DNA from: Olivibacter sp. SDN3
GTDB taxonomy: Bacteria; Bacteroidota; Bacteroidia; Sphingobacteriales; Sphingobacteriaceae
NCBI RefSeq assembly: GCF_014334135.1
Contig: NZ_CP060497.1
Location: forward strand, 3,410,001 to 3,474,000
DNA: 64,000 nucleotides
Direction of reading: 5' to 3'
Part shown: one piece after another, positions 15,749 to 26,387 of the stretch
Numbering within the stretch: position 1 is the stretch's first letter
Layout: every line of letters starts with the position of its first letter
Notes under the pieces: generated by a model
Seen by the model: only the letters and a program-made list of their open reading frames with translations
The model's database searches: none
What the model was told of the DNA's origin: nothing
Made by a program: the position numbers and the translations under genes

Positions 15749-18700
15749 TCAAATTTTCTTTAACATTAAGCTGAAAGGCTATTTGTTGATCTAGCGGTAA
15801 AGTCAATTCAAAAACGGTCAATTGTTCCGCATGTTCCATAATTTCCAGGTGCCCTCCATGTAATTCAGCTAATGACTTAGCTAAAGATAAACCGATGCCG
15901 GTTCCCTTTAAGGCAAAATGGCTAGGAATCCTAAAGAAAGGCTCAAATATTTTTTTGCGGTACATAGGGGGAATAGGCTCACCATCATTGGTAATGCTAA
16001 TCTTAAATGAATCGCCGGTCACAGTAAATAAACGAATTGCTAGATGGTGGTTTCCATATTTAACGGCATTCGATAACAAGTTGCTAACGATCTTGATAAA
16101 AGCCTCTTGATCCACAGGGGCCTTGAGGTGTGGATCAGGCAGCAAAAGTTTTAATTTCAACTGCTTCTTCTCGATCTGCGACCTGAAATTATTTACGCAG
16201 TTAAGCAATATCTGATTGATATCCAGTAATACGAAATTCAGACCAAACTGATCGATCTCCATTTTTCTGAAATCTAATAGCTGCGTGGTAAGTGCCACCA
16301 ATCGATCGGTATTCTTCTCCACTAATCGGAGGTTCCGCTGCACCGTATCGGTATCGTTGATCTGGCTCAAGGCCCATTCTACCGGCCCCTTTATTAAGGT
16401 TAAGGGTGTCTGTATTTCATGGGCGATATTGGTGAAAAACTCAATTTTTGCCTGGTAAACCTCTCGCTCTTTTTCCAGTTCGAATAGTTGCAATCGGCGT
16501 TGGTTCTTTCGTTTAATCCCTTGATGATAAACATAGGCGGCGAGGGAAACAAGCAATATAACAAGCACTGCGTAAAGCAGATAAGCCGGTAAGCTTTTCC
16601 AAAAAGGAGGTAGTACCGTGATCGTAAGGTGCTGTTCTTCACCTGTCCAGTAGCCAACATTACTTTCTGCCTGTACGACAAAATGGTAAACACCCGCCGG
16701 TAAGCCCGTGAAGTAGGCTTTTCGATTAGCGGAAAGATAGGTCCATTCCTTTTCCAGACCCTCCAATCGGTATTTGTATTTGACAACCTCAGGTGAAGAG
16801 AAGTCAAGTGCCGCGAATTCTATATTGAAGCTTGCCTGACGATGATTCAGTACGATGGAGTCTGTAAATAACATCGATTTTTTTAATAGGGAAGAAGAAT
16901 CTCCCGGGAGAATGTCTTTGTTGTTGATCTGTATTTTAGTGATGTAGGTTGGAGGAGGGCTTTTCTTCTTAATGAGGAGATCCTCGGGAACAAAGGCGAT
17001 CATTCCCTTAACAGTACCGAAATACATTTTGCCATTTTTATCCTTATAAGCCGAGTTATAATTAAACTGATCAGTAATCAATCCGTTGGATTTGGTGTAA
17101 ACATGAAATTTTTCGGTCAGTATATTGAAGCATATCAAACCTTTAAGGCTACTGATCCATAGATTCCCGAAATCGTCCTCTAATACTCTATAGATGTTGT
17201 TTGTTGGAAAGCCCTCATCTGTTGTAAATCGCTTGGTTAATTTTCTTGTACTATCGAGTTTAACTAAACCTCCGCCTTCTGTGGCAAACCAGAGCGATTT
17301 TTGGTTATCCTCATAGATGCCCTGAACCGTATAATAATTTTTAACGGTATCAGTTACCTTGTTAAAGCTGATATTGCCATGTTCACCGGTTTTTGGATTG
17401 AAGTAAAAGGCCCCATTATATAGACTTCCTGTCCATATTGTTCCATGGTGATCTTCAGCTATCGCATATACAAATGAGTTACCGGGTATGGGCTTTATTT
17501 GCGATAAGCTCCGCAAATCTAGACGATACTCATGTAGCCCAGCTCCGGTGGTGCCGACTAAAATGCGTTGATCAGCGGTTTTAAATATAGACATGACCAT
17601 GCCACTGATGTCATTCTTTTCCGACCTGATCCATGGATGCCGATCGATTACTTTTCCGGTACGGAAGTCCATGACTTCAAAACCGTGAATGAAAGGACCG
17701 GCAAGTAAATGATTACCCTCTACAAGCAAACCATGGATATTGGGGTAGGAAAGACCCGTATTGGGGTCTTGGTGATTGATGTGCGTAAATTTTCCGGTAC
17801 TTACATCTAATTTGTTGATACCGGCATCTTCGGTGCCTATCCAGATATTTCCCGAACTATCGCCGCAGATTTCACGCACCGCATTACCCGAGATGGAACC
17901 TGCCGTGTTTAGTGGATAATATTTTTCAAAATAGCCGGCCTCTTGGGAGAAATAGTTTAGCCCGCCAAAAAAAGTTCCCACCCACACGCCAGCATTCTTG
18001 TCGGCAAACACCGTATATGTGGCATTATCATTTAGCGAATAGCTATCGCCCGGAATTTTCTTTAAATGGGTGGTATGATTGGTAGCAACATCGTAAATAA
18101 ATACGCCCGACTCGGTAGCAATGTAATGTGTTGTGCCATCCGTATGAATTTCCCTGACATAGATATCTGCCCCGTATTCATTTCTGGAAAGTATATTGGT
18201 GGTGGTCTTAGTACGGCTATCATAAGCAAATAAACCACGCATGGTGCCTATGAGGAGATTATTACCAAAATGCCTTATCTGCGTAACCGCACGATGTTTA
18301 AAAGGTTCATTACTGGCCAAAGGGATATCGCTGGTTTGATGATGTTGCGCATCGAGCTTTTTAATATCGCCCGCTATAGTGGCCAACCAAATATTTCCTT
18401 CGTTATCAATATCAAAGGCGGTAAGCGATAAATCAAAAGCCAATAATTTTGACGAGGATTGGTCGTATTTGTATAAGTTTGCGTTAGCAATAATCCATAG
18501 GTTATTTTTGCTATCAATTTTAAGATCACGGATGTTTAGAAAGGGAAGTAGATTGAACTGCCGAAAGGATTCGGATACTGGATCAAATTTGAATAATCCC
18601 ATTTGCGTGCCCACCCATATAAAACCATCATTATCCTCACGAACTATCCTGATATAGTTTGCGCCGGAATTGTTCGAGGGAATGATATGATGTTTGAAGT

Positions 18701-18899
18701 TATGCCCATCAAAGCGGTTTAGCCCACCACGGGTACCCACCCAAATAAAACCCAGTTTATCTTGAATGATACTCGTTACGTTATTATGCAACAGCCCGTC
18801 ATCCACTTGATAGTGTTTGAAATAATAATGCGTTCCGCTAGCCTGAAAGCTCGCCAGCATAAACGTAAACACTATTAAAATCTGCTTTTTAATTTTCAA
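15717..18899 (-). CDS. Periplasmic-sensing histidine kinase (sensor half of a split HTCS)
   Basis: A 1060-residue membrane sensor. Signal peptide at 1-22, then two seven-bladed propellers made of two-component propeller repeats (recurrent motifs such as IWVGTRGGLNRFDG, IWIGTEDAGINKLD), a Y_Y_Y domain at about 690-760, one transmembrane helix near 770-795, a dimerisation domain with phospho-acceptor His827 (IAHEIQTPLTL) and an ATPase domain (N box SNLLSNAVKYG, G boxes GTGIGLSLAKSLAELHGG). It ends soon after the ATPase domain, where fused HTCS proteins continue into receiver and AraC domains; those are in the next, overlapping gene. The sensor would bind an oligosaccharide in the periplasm. It lies downstream of a SusC/D/DUF3823 set on the same strand. 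Confidence 0.92.
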   Translation of the reverse strand: MKIKKQILIVFTFMLASFQASGTHYYFKHYQVDDGLLHNNVTSIIQDKLGFIWVGTRGGLNRFDGHNFKHHIIPSNNSGANYIRIVREDNDGFIWVGTQMGLFKFDPVSESFRQFNLLPFLNIRDLKIDSKNNLWIIANANLYKYDQSSSKLLAFDLSLTAFDIDNEGNIWLATIAGDIKKLDAQHHQTSDIPLASNEPFKHRAVTQIRHFGNNLLIGTMRGLFAYDSRTKTTTNILSRNEYGADIYVREIHTDGTTHYIATESGVFIYDVATNHTTHLKKIPGDSYSLNDNATYTVFADKNAGVWVGTFFGGLNYFSQEAGYFEKYYPLNTAGSISGNAVREICGDSSGNIWIGTEDAGINKLDVSTGKFTHINHQDPNTGLSYPNIHGLLVEGNHLLAGPFIHGFEVMDFRTGKVIDRHPWIRSEKNDISGMVMSIFKTADQRILVGTTGAGLHEYRLDLRSLSQIKPIPGNSFVYAIAEDHHGTIWTGSLYNGAFYFNPKTGEHGNISFNKVTDTVKNYYTVQGIYEDNQKSLWFATEGGGLVKLDSTRKLTKRFTTDEGFPTNNIYRVLEDDFGNLWISSLKGLICFNILTEKFHVYTKSNGLITDQFNYNSAYKDKNGKMYFGTVKGMIAFVPEDLLIKKKSPPPTYITKIQINNKDILPGDSSSLLKKSMLFTDSIVLNHRQASFNIEFAALDFSSPEVVKYKYRLEGLEKEWTYLSANRKAYFTGLPAGVYHFVVQAESNVGYWTGEEQHLTITVLPPFWKSLPAYLLYAVLVILLVSLAAYVYHQGIKRKNQRRLQLFELEKEREVYQAKIEFFTNIAHEIQTPLTLIKGPVEWALSQINDTDTVQRNLRLVEKNTDRLVALTTQLLDFRKMEIDQFGLNFVLLDINQILLNCVNNFRSQIEKKQLKLKLLLPDPHLKAPVDQEAFIKIVSNLLSNAVKYGNHHLAIRLFTVTGDSFKISITNDGEPIPPMYRKKIFEPFFRIPSHFALKGTGIGLSLAKSLAELHGGHLEIMEHAEQLTVFELTLPLDQQIAFQLNVKENLNDHERNIIDN

Positions 18900-19043
18900 A
18901 ACAACGCTAACTAATAGGATCTTGATAGATATCAGTTAATATCTGGTTTTTACGCCACCGATAAGGAATGGTGTTTTCCTAGGTACCGGTTGCCTAAAAG
19001 TAGTTAAATTTTGATGAAATAAAAACTTAACATTTTCGAATGG

Positions 19044-19715
19044 TTACCTGATTTTCCATACCGTTGAATAGATCATTTCGGGATGACCTACAGCTTTCAC
19101 TCCTATTCGGGCAAACAAATTCGCTTCGTTTTCGAACGCTTGAAGGTCTTGACTTAAGATAACCCGTTCTTCCATATTGATTTCGGAGGCTATTTTCGAA
19201 CTTTCCGGTGATGAAGGCGTTAAACGGTAAACATGGTCAACTAACGTGGTTTTTCCAATAAATAATGACACATTCTCCAGCGGTCTGCCGGATACGTTGT
19301 TTTTGACGTGGCAACTCGCGCTTAATATACCGTCTGTTATGGAAAATTCTGCATCATTAAGAGAAAAGAAGGGTGTAACATGGATATCTACTGTAGTCTC
19401 CCCACTCAGATTGATGGTAATGCTATCGGGGTTGTTTTCCCAAGGGCCACTACCTGCGATGTTAACCATTTTATAAGTCCCTTCAAAAAGCATCGATGAA
19501 AAACTGCCATCTTGCATGACATTAACACGAATAGGGTCAGCATTTTCAAAGCCTGGTTGATATAATTGCAATACATTGATGCCCTGTCTGATACCGATAG
19601 GTTGATTCTCAAAAACTAGCCTACCATTTAGCGGGGCTGAAGGCGGATCGTAATTATCTACTTCACATCCACTTAGACATATTATAGCGAATAGAAAATA
19701 AGTGATTTTATGCAT
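19044..19715 (-). CDS. DUF3823-type surface lipoprotein
   Basis: A 223-residue lipoprotein: signal peptide with lipobox ending at Cys16 (CLSGC). The mature part starts with NYDPPSAPLNGRLVFE, characteristic of the DUF3823 proteins encoded directly after susD in Bacteroidota. Two beta-sandwich-like halves are suggested (about 25-115 and 120-223). Such proteins are thought to be accessory glycan-binding or structural partners of the SusC/D complex; no enzyme motif is seen. The gene lies 18 bp after susD on the same strand. Confidence 0.82.
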   Translation of the reverse strand: MHKITYFLFAIICLSGCEVDNYDPPSAPLNGRLVFENQPIGIRQGINVLQLYQPGFENADPIRVNVMQDGSFSSMLFEGTYKMVNIAGSGPWENNPDSITINLSGETTVDIHVTPFFSLNDAEFSITDGILSASCHVKNNVSGRPLENVSLFIGKTTLVDHVYRLTPSSPESSKIASEINMEERVILSQDLQAFENEANLFARIGVKAVGHPEMIYSTVWKIR

Positions 19716-19733
19716 TACGTTTCAGATTGATTA

Positions 19734-21599
19734 TTAATGGAAAGGATTTCTTGTTAATAGTGGATTGCTGTTCAAGGCATCTTGGGGAATAAGCGAATAG
19801 TAATTACCCAAACGGAAATTACGTGGTTGCGTAAATCTTGGAGCTATCCTTTTTTCGAATACATATTTATTGTGCTTTGTGGGATCATTCGGCCGTACGA
19901 CACGATAGGGCCATAAAGCAAATATCATGGTGTGGGGCGATTGCCGATTGCCGTCGAATACCTCATGCGCAATACGCCAACGTTTTAGATCCCAGAAACG
20001 GTGTTCTTCAAATGCTAATTCCGTTTGGAATTCCTTTTGTATGGTCGCTATTGTTAATGATTGCAGGCTATTAGCTTCAAAGCCGGCACGCTCCCGCAGT
20101 CGATTAACATACGTCAGCGCTTCGTTTGTTAGACCAAGCTCAAAGGCCGCCTCGCTAGCGTTCAGCAATATTTCACCTAAACGAAAGCGGATCCACCAAA
20201 GATCACTGCCTTGACCGATTTGGCCAGAACCCACTCTCGAATCCAGATATTTTTTTATATAAAAACCTGTATTGGTTACGTTTGCGGCATTGGGCAATGG
20301 TCCGTCCGGTCCGACCAGAAAACCTCCATCGGAAAAATAGCTGCCTAGGTTGCCCGACGTTCTTGTCATGTACCGTTGTGCTGTTTCGTCCCATTCCATG
20401 ACACCTGCCTGTATGACCATTTCCTGTTGACGGAACAATGATCCTGGGGTAATGATGCTGCCCATCATCCGATAATCTTTTCCGGCAAAAATATCTTCCA
20501 ACTGATCATAGTAGATATAGTCGGATTCATCTGCTGTATGGGTGTTTAGCGTGCCTGAAGACCCATCGAGATAATCAAAGGCTTCAACAATATTCAGAGA
20601 GGGGGTTACGCCTGCTCCACCGGAAGCACTTTCTCTTAATGAGCGGGGGATATTTTCCACAGTAAAGTCATGATACTTTCCATCTAGGGTATAATCAAAA
20701 GCCCAGATAATCTCTGGATTATTGTTTTTGTTCGTGAAAAGGTCATAAAAATTCTGTGTAAGGTCTGGGTTCTCCCGATACAGCGCAAAGGGACCTTGTT
20801 CCAGAATTTCTTTTGAAGCCAACAAAGATTGTTCGTAATAGGCAGCTGCACGATCAGCAGGAATGCCAATTTCACCATTTGCAGTAAGAATCGGATCGGT
20901 CATCAGATTGTTGTACTTCGCAGTAGACGCTGCATATAGCATGGCCCTGGATTTTAATGCCAATACAGTCCACTTATTTGCCCGCGTTCTGCTACTGGCG
21001 CTCTGGGGCAGTTGGTCTTGTATCGCGTCCAGTTCACTTGCAATAAAATCATATATACCAGCTTCAGTACTCCGCGGTTCACGCATGCCCGCTACATCAT
21101 CCGGTCCACTATATTGATAGGTCCGTAAAATAAGAGGTACGCCGCCCATGCTCCGCACATGCAAAAAATAAATAAAGGCACGAATAAAACGTCCTTCAGC
21201 CAGCAGCTGCAACTTATCTTCGCCTTGTATAAGTGTTGAAGCTTCGATATTTTCCAGAAAAAGTGTGACATCCCGGATCAATCCATAATCCCAATATTGT
21301 TTGATATTGTAGGGATAATTTACCCGGGTATTCCGGTCATTATTACCACCTAAACCACCTGACCACATCGCCTCATCTACATCAGTTGGTGATAGCTTTC
21401 CTCCTTCTAGTCCACCAAAGGGTTGCAGACGGTTATATAGGTTTGCTAATACGGATCTGGCCAGTTCGGGGTCTCCCCATACTTCGTCTTCCAACAGAAT
21501 TTCCGTGGGTTCTCTATCCAACCATTTTTTACAGCCTGATAAAGACATGAGTACGGTAGTAGATAAAAGGCAAATCAATAATTTTCTCTTGATATTCAT
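19734..21599 (-). CDS. SusD/RagB-family glycan-binding lipoprotein
   Basis: A 621-residue protein, long for the family (usually 450-600). The lipobox ends at Cys23 (LMSLSGC) followed by KKWLDREPTEI, typical of mature SusD N-termini. The helical repeat core shows EGRFIRAFIYFLHVRSMGGVPLI, and the C-terminal part has LAFEEHRFWDLKRWRIAHEVF. Extra length lies in the middle (about 320-440), where lid loops often vary with substrate. It follows its SusC by 10 bp and is the second gene of the minus-strand operon. Confidence 0.93.
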   Translation of the reverse strand: MNIKRKLLICLLSTTVLMSLSGCKKWLDREPTEILLEDEVWGDPELARSVLANLYNRLQPFGGLEGGKLSPTDVDEAMWSGGLGGNNDRNTRVNYPYNIKQYWDYGLIRDVTLFLENIEASTLIQGEDKLQLLAEGRFIRAFIYFLHVRSMGGVPLILRTYQYSGPDDVAGMREPRSTEAGIYDFIASELDAIQDQLPQSASSRTRANKWTVLALKSRAMLYAASTAKYNNLMTDPILTANGEIGIPADRAAAYYEQSLLASKEILEQGPFALYRENPDLTQNFYDLFTNKNNNPEIIWAFDYTLDGKYHDFTVENIPRSLRESASGGAGVTPSLNIVEAFDYLDGSSGTLNTHTADESDYIYYDQLEDIFAGKDYRMMGSIITPGSLFRQQEMVIQAGVMEWDETAQRYMTRTSGNLGSYFSDGGFLVGPDGPLPNAANVTNTGFYIKKYLDSRVGSGQIGQGSDLWWIRFRLGEILLNASEAAFELGLTNEALTYVNRLRERAGFEANSLQSLTIATIQKEFQTELAFEEHRFWDLKRWRIAHEVFDGNRQSPHTMIFALWPYRVVRPNDPTKHNKYVFEKRIAPRFTQPRNFRLGNYYSLIPQDALNSNPLLTRNPFH

Positions 21600-21609
21600 A
21601 TTTGCTGAT

Positions 21610-24600
21610 TTAAAAGGTTAGGTTCATACCTACGTTATATATCCTTACGGAAGGATAGTCTAAACCGGTATTCAATTGCGTTTCAGGATCGATTCCGAGA
21701 TCGCGCACATTGTCGATAGAAAATAAGTTAAATCCATTGACATACAGGCGGGCTTTGGTAATTTTTACGGGCGTAAGCCACCTGTTGGGAAATGTATAGC
21801 CTATCTGTACGTCGCGTAGCCGGAGATAAGCCGTATTTCTGAACCAAAAAGACGACGCACGTTGGTTACTTTCATTATTCGATTTTTTTAATGCTGGATA
21901 GGTGCCGGGTACCCAGGGACTGTTTAGATCAAAGATATCTTCGCGATGCCAGCGGTCGTTAAATAAAAAATCAGGTGAATTGGAATCGTTCTGAAAGGGC
22001 ATTTTTAACTCTGCAGCGCGTCCCCGGCTTTGCATAGCGGCACCAGCGAAATTAAAGCTTATGTCAAAACCTTGATAAGCCAATGAAGCATTTAGACCAA
22101 AATTCAGATAAGGTAGATTGCCTTCACTATAGCCATTAGGCCGGACATCAAGATCGTCAATAACACCGTCATTGTTCTGATCCTTATAGATAAAATCGCC
22201 AGGCATTAAGGTGGTATTATTCTGACCGTCTATATTGACGGGGTAGTTGGCGATTTCCTCTTCGGATTGAAATTGCCCGATATATTCGTAACCCCAATTA
22301 ATTCTTGCCCAACGATCTTCGGTTGAATTTCGATACTGATCCCATGAATTGCCAAAGCGAGGCCTGTAGGTATACCAGTTTCGCAAGCGAGCCAATGTTC
22401 CATTAACACCAATGGAATAGTTGAATTGCCCAGTGCTACCGGCGTGGTTTAAGGTCATTTCCATTCCTAACGTACGTGTAGCATTGAGATTTTCCTGTGG
22501 CAGGCCAAAACCCACTTCAACGGGTAGCAGTACATCGTAGCGAGAGGCGGGCAAACCGGTGAGGTCTCTTCTAAATACTTCATAACTTCCGCTAAGTTTG
22601 CTGTTCCAGAGAGAAAAATCAACACCTATATTCGTCATCGTACTTTTTATCCACGTCAATGTGGTTACGGGCAAACCACGGGATACAATGCCGGTAACCA
22701 GCTCGTTGTCCAGATAGGCATTGCCGACGTTCCAGTTATAACCGGGTATATAAGAAAATGCGCCAACACCTGTTGCCTCACTACCCGTTTGCCCATAAGA
22801 CGCTCTGAATTTCAGATCGGTCAGTACATTGCGCTTATCCTTGCCACCAAAGAAATTTTCTTCGGATACCCGCCAACCGACGGTGACAAAGGGGAAGAAG
22901 CCCCAACGTCCGTTGGCTGGGAAGAAGCCCGAACCGTCGTAGCGTCCGCCGGCCTCCAATAGGTATTTATTATCGAAACTATAATTCGTTCGGAAGATGA
23001 AACCTGCCCGCGCTTCTTCAATAACCCTATCGTCTACCGCCTGGAGTTCGTTAAATGTATTGATCAGATCGATATAATTGGTCGTCGGTTGTGAACGGAT
23101 AAAGAATAGATTGTCTAAGCGTTCCTGTGCTTCCATAGCGGCCAATCCGCTTACATCATGCTTACCAAAAGTGCGCTTATAGTTAAGTTGGACACGGTAA
23201 ACATTATCGACAATATAGCCATTGCTGCGTGAACGAAAGGGGTTTTGCTGTCCACCGGTAACCATATATTCTTCATTCTGGGCATTATATGTATAGGTAT
23301 CAAATGTTTTTTCAAAAATGTTTTCAAACAGATTGTTATAAAAGAAGGCATACATCCCGGTTGCGGTCAGGCCTTCGATGGGAAATTTGTATTCCACATC
23401 AAAGCTCGTTTGTAAGGTTCTCCTGAGAATATTAGTGTATCCTGAATAGGGAAAGGTAGCGTAATTGCTTGCGAAATTATTATTTGTCGCCGGATAGGCA
23501 GGATTATCATTAGCGTAGGGTTTTTCTGTGGGGAGATTTCTAAATTGACCAAGTAAAGCTTGGAAATAATCATCTGAGCCCGGCAAGCCCAACAGATCGC
23601 GTTCTTCTATTTTCCCATTTATCCGGACGCCTGCTTTAATGGATCGTCCTATACGTGTTTCGACATTGGTTTGTAAGTTCGTCCGGTTGAAGTTATAGCC
23701 ATCAAAAACGGCATCCTGGCTCAGTCGGCTCAGCGACACATAATAATTCGCTTTTTCGGAGCCACCTGTGGTATTGATATTGGCATAGGTTTGCGGGGCA
23801 TTACTTTTGACATAGCTAGACCAATCAAAACCTTCATAACCCGGTACGCCTTGCTGCCATTTCGCTACTTCATCGCGTGTCCAGTTGGAGGAGCCGTTCT
23901 CATTGATGTCTGCTTCCGCATTGGCGCGGACAAAATCTGCCGCACTGGCTGGTGTTGGAAATCGGAACAAGCTCTGCCAACCATGATAGGCATTGACATT
24001 TATCGTGTTTTCACGGTTTGTTCCACCGCTCTTCGTGGTCACAAGTACAACGCCATTCGCGGCACGGAGCCCATATACCGCAGCTGAGGCGTCTTTGAGA
24101 ATAGAAAGGCTTTCAATATCCTCTGCGTTTAGATTATTAAACTGCTGGGCACCCGAGGGAACACCATCTATCACATATAGTGGTGTCCCGAGGTTTCTGA
24201 TCTGAATATTTGCTTCTGCTCCGGGACGTCCGTCTGGCGCCCGGGAGGTAACCCCTGCTGTCTTCCCAATAAGTGCCTGTGAAAGGGTAGGTACCGGGCT
24301 TTCGGTGAGCTCATCCGAGGTCACGGTGGAAATAGACGCAGTTACGTCGGCTCGACGCTGTTCGCCATAACCCACAACAACCACTTCATTTAAGGATTGT
24401 GGAAGAGCTGTCAGCGTCACATTTACCTCAAGTCTTTTTTCAATGGGTATTTCAAGGGTTTCGTACCCAATAGATGTAAATACGAGTATATCTTCTTCCA
24501 AGGCCTTAATAGCATATTTTCCGTTTTCATCGGTCAGGATTACCCTGTTCTTATTTTTTACGGAAACGGTGACGCCCGGTAGCGGCTCTTCGGTAACGGA

Positions 24601-24735
24601 GATTACTGTTCCCGTAATGAGATTTTCTTGGATTTCATAGGCTAATGATAATTTTTCCTTTGTGTGGCTGGGAATGGCGAAAAAAAAGCTGCTTAAAAAG
24701 AGACAGCATGCCACACTTTTCTTGAAAATAAACAT
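21610..24735 (-). CDS. SusC/RagA TonB-linked outer-membrane receptor
   Basis: A 1041-residue receptor. Signal peptide (to about residue 25), a carboxypeptidase-regulatory-like domain at about 38-110 (ITGTVISVTEEPLPGVTV), TonB-box-like VVVGYGEQRRADVTAS near 125, plug domain (VPTLSQALIGKTAGV, YVIDGVPSG, SILKDASAAVYGLRAANGV) and a barrel ending VRIYNVGMNLTF. There is no N-terminal signalling domain, so it is not a transducer for an anti-sigma factor; control is more likely through the HTCS proteins downstream. It starts the minus-strand operon and is divergent from the GH43/sulfatase genes. Confidence 0.94.
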   Translation of the reverse strand: MFIFKKSVACCLFLSSFFFAIPSHTKEKLSLAYEIQENLITGTVISVTEEPLPGVTVSVKNKNRVILTDENGKYAIKALEEDILVFTSIGYETLEIPIEKRLEVNVTLTALPQSLNEVVVVGYGEQRRADVTASISTVTSDELTESPVPTLSQALIGKTAGVTSRAPDGRPGAEANIQIRNLGTPLYVIDGVPSGAQQFNNLNAEDIESLSILKDASAAVYGLRAANGVVLVTTKSGGTNRENTINVNAYHGWQSLFRFPTPASAADFVRANAEADINENGSSNWTRDEVAKWQQGVPGYEGFDWSSYVKSNAPQTYANINTTGGSEKANYYVSLSRLSQDAVFDGYNFNRTNLQTNVETRIGRSIKAGVRINGKIEERDLLGLPGSDDYFQALLGQFRNLPTEKPYANDNPAYPATNNNFASNYATFPYSGYTNILRRTLQTSFDVEYKFPIEGLTATGMYAFFYNNLFENIFEKTFDTYTYNAQNEEYMVTGGQQNPFRSRSNGYIVDNVYRVQLNYKRTFGKHDVSGLAAMEAQERLDNLFFIRSQPTTNYIDLINTFNELQAVDDRVIEEARAGFIFRTNYSFDNKYLLEAGGRYDGSGFFPANGRWGFFPFVTVGWRVSEENFFGGKDKRNVLTDLKFRASYGQTGSEATGVGAFSYIPGYNWNVGNAYLDNELVTGIVSRGLPVTTLTWIKSTMTNIGVDFSLWNSKLSGSYEVFRRDLTGLPASRYDVLLPVEVGFGLPQENLNATRTLGMEMTLNHAGSTGQFNYSIGVNGTLARLRNWYTYRPRFGNSWDQYRNSTEDRWARINWGYEYIGQFQSEEEIANYPVNIDGQNNTTLMPGDFIYKDQNNDGVIDDLDVRPNGYSEGNLPYLNFGLNASLAYQGFDISFNFAGAAMQSRGRAAELKMPFQNDSNSPDFLFNDRWHREDIFDLNSPWVPGTYPALKKSNNESNQRASSFWFRNTAYLRLRDVQIGYTFPNRWLTPVKITKARLYVNGFNLFSIDNVRDLGIDPETQLNTGLDYPSVRIYNVGMNLTF

Positions 24736-25229
24736 AGTTTTTGGTTTTGGTATTAGATTATATCAAATGGAATATATTTGGTTGTGCTATTTGAGATGGA
24801 TAAAATAAATGAGCGCTTGGCCCAATGCTGTTATGCCAGCGCATAAGGAATAATTAATTTTTTAATCATGCTCTTAATAATTTAGTTATTGGTTTTTTAT
24901 GTATTGGATCAGCTTATTGCCAGGAAAATAATCGACCGTCTTCGTGTCATTTGACGCTGTTGCAAATAAAAGAAGAAGAGAAAGATGATTCTGTTCAAAT
25001 TTTGGATGATTTGTCTCCTTTTTTACGAATTAGGTAATACCTTGTATAGAAAGACGCCATTTTTGTGAGATCATTCAACCAACTTTTGATTCATGTGATC
25101 AACAAAATATAACCTCTTTTGTATAGGACCAAAATTATCCATCTGACAGTAATCTACAAATGCCAAGTCGTTAATGGAAAAGACAGAAAAATATTGAATT
25201 TAGGTAATAGTAAAAATTTTAATAGAAGG
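24736..25229. other. Divergent intergenic region between the two arms of the sulfatase PUL
   Basis: A 494-bp AT-rich gap between susC (minus) and the first GH43 (plus). A plus-strand TATATTTG (24773-24780) resembles a -7 element, with TTTG at 24746-24749 spaced 23 bp, wider than the 19-20 seen at the better promoters here. An imperfect inverted repeat lies around 25060-25107 (GAGATCA and TGATCAACAAAA halves). One or more binding sites of the split HTCS regulator would be expected here, but I cannot identify them by eye. Confidence 0.45.
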
Positions 25230-26387
25230 ATGTGTATAAAAATTCAAACAACAATGCTCTGGTTAGTCGTTATCAGTTGCCTGACACAAGAGGCTAAATC
25301 TCAAGAAAAAAATACAGGAGCAATAGTAAGCGCTTTAAAATCGCATGAGAAGGCCGTTTTGGTAAAAGATGATATATGGATAAGGGATCCTTATATCGTG
25401 TTGGGGTCCGATGACTACTATTACCTTACTGGGACCACGCAAATGCCTGAGGTAAAATTTGACGATGACACCAAATATAATGTGGGTCTGGGCGATTCCA
25501 GTAGGGTAGGATGGGCTGTAAGGGTCTGGAAAAGCAAGGATCTGGCGAATTGGACTTATGTAGGTGAACCATTTGATTTGTCTGATGGCTATTGGGCAGA
25601 AAAGGAGCCGACAGCTTTTAAGAATACTTCCCGAGGGAGGTGGCACTTATGGGCACCGGAATTGCATGTTGTAGGTGATAAATGGGTGTTGATCCATACT
25701 ACTCCCGGTCCGGTAAAGGGCGGATCGAACCTAGCCCTAACGACCAGCAAAAGACTCCAAAAGCCGTATACTTTCCCGCTAGGCGATTTGGCTGCCAATT
25801 TACATGATCCTTCGCTATTTCAGGATACGGATGGTAAAGTATATCTGATATGGGCTAATACTAAAATCGTGCAATTGACAGCAGATATGACGCAGTTTAT
25901 AGGGGAACCGAAAGCCATTCATCCGAGTACATTGAGGCAAATGCCTAATGGCAAACAAGAGCCCGGTATTGGGCATGAAGGCTGCACTGTTTTGAAAATA
26001 GGCGACAAATATGTATTATTCGGAACGGGGTGGTCTACCAATCAAGGTAGAAAAGGGAGCTATAACTTGTATTATGCTATTGCAGATTCCATTATGGGAC
26101 CTTATGGGCCACGTAAGTTCGTCGGCAGATTTTTAGGACATGGTACACCTTTTCAGGATAAGGATGGTAAATGGTGGTGCACGGCGTTTTTTAATGCTAA
26201 TGTACCACCATTGGAGCGGGAATGTATACAAACGAAGGATTTAAGCGATAATGCATACACGATCAATAAACAGGGGGTAACGCTGGTCCCGTTAGAAGTA
26301 AAGATTTTAGATAATGGCGAAATCGATATCCGTGCTAAAGACCTGGATTATGCAATTCCGGGACCGGACGAAGTGCAAAAATTATGA
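25230..26387 (+). CDS. GH43-family glycosidase (arabinosidase/xylosidase-like)
   Basis: About 385 residues, secreted (signal peptide LWLVVISCLTQEAKSQ). A five-bladed propeller with the three GH43 acidic residues: Asp in IRDPYIV (base), Asp in LHDPSLF (pKa modulator) and Glu in GHEGCTVL (acid). WHLWAPELH is a further family segment. GH43 enzymes invert furanosidic or xylosidic bonds, usually alpha-L-arabinofuranose, beta-D-xylose or beta-D-galactofuranose. ATG 25230 gives a normal signal peptide; the longer reading from 25119 adds a polar N-terminus. It is the first gene of the rightward arm, 247 bp before a sulfatase. Confidence 0.85.
   Translation: MCIKIQTTMLWLVVISCLTQEAKSQEKNTGAIVSALKSHEKAVLVKDDIWIRDPYIVLGSDDYYYLTGTTQMPEVKFDDDTKYNVGLGDSSRVGWAVRVWKSKDLANWTYVGEPFDLSDGYWAEKEPTAFKNTSRGRWHLWAPELHVVGDKWVLIHTTPGPVKGGSNLALTTSKRLQKPYTFPLGDLAANLHDPSLFQDTDGKVYLIWANTKIVQLTADMTQFIGEPKAIHPSTLRQMPNGKQEPGIGHEGCTVLKIGDKYVLFGTGWSTNQGRKGSYNLYYAIADSIMGPYGPRKFVGRFLGHGTPFQDKDGKWWCTAFFNANVPPLERECIQTKDLSDNAYTINKQGVTLVPLEVKILDNGEIDIRAKDLDYAIPGPDEVQKL

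Noticed and set aside
15717-15760. Kinase/regulator overlap as a simple sequencing frameshift in a fused HTCS
   Set aside because: In the regulator's frame a TGA stands directly before its ATG, so one inserted or deleted base would not rejoin the frames; two separate cistrons fit better.
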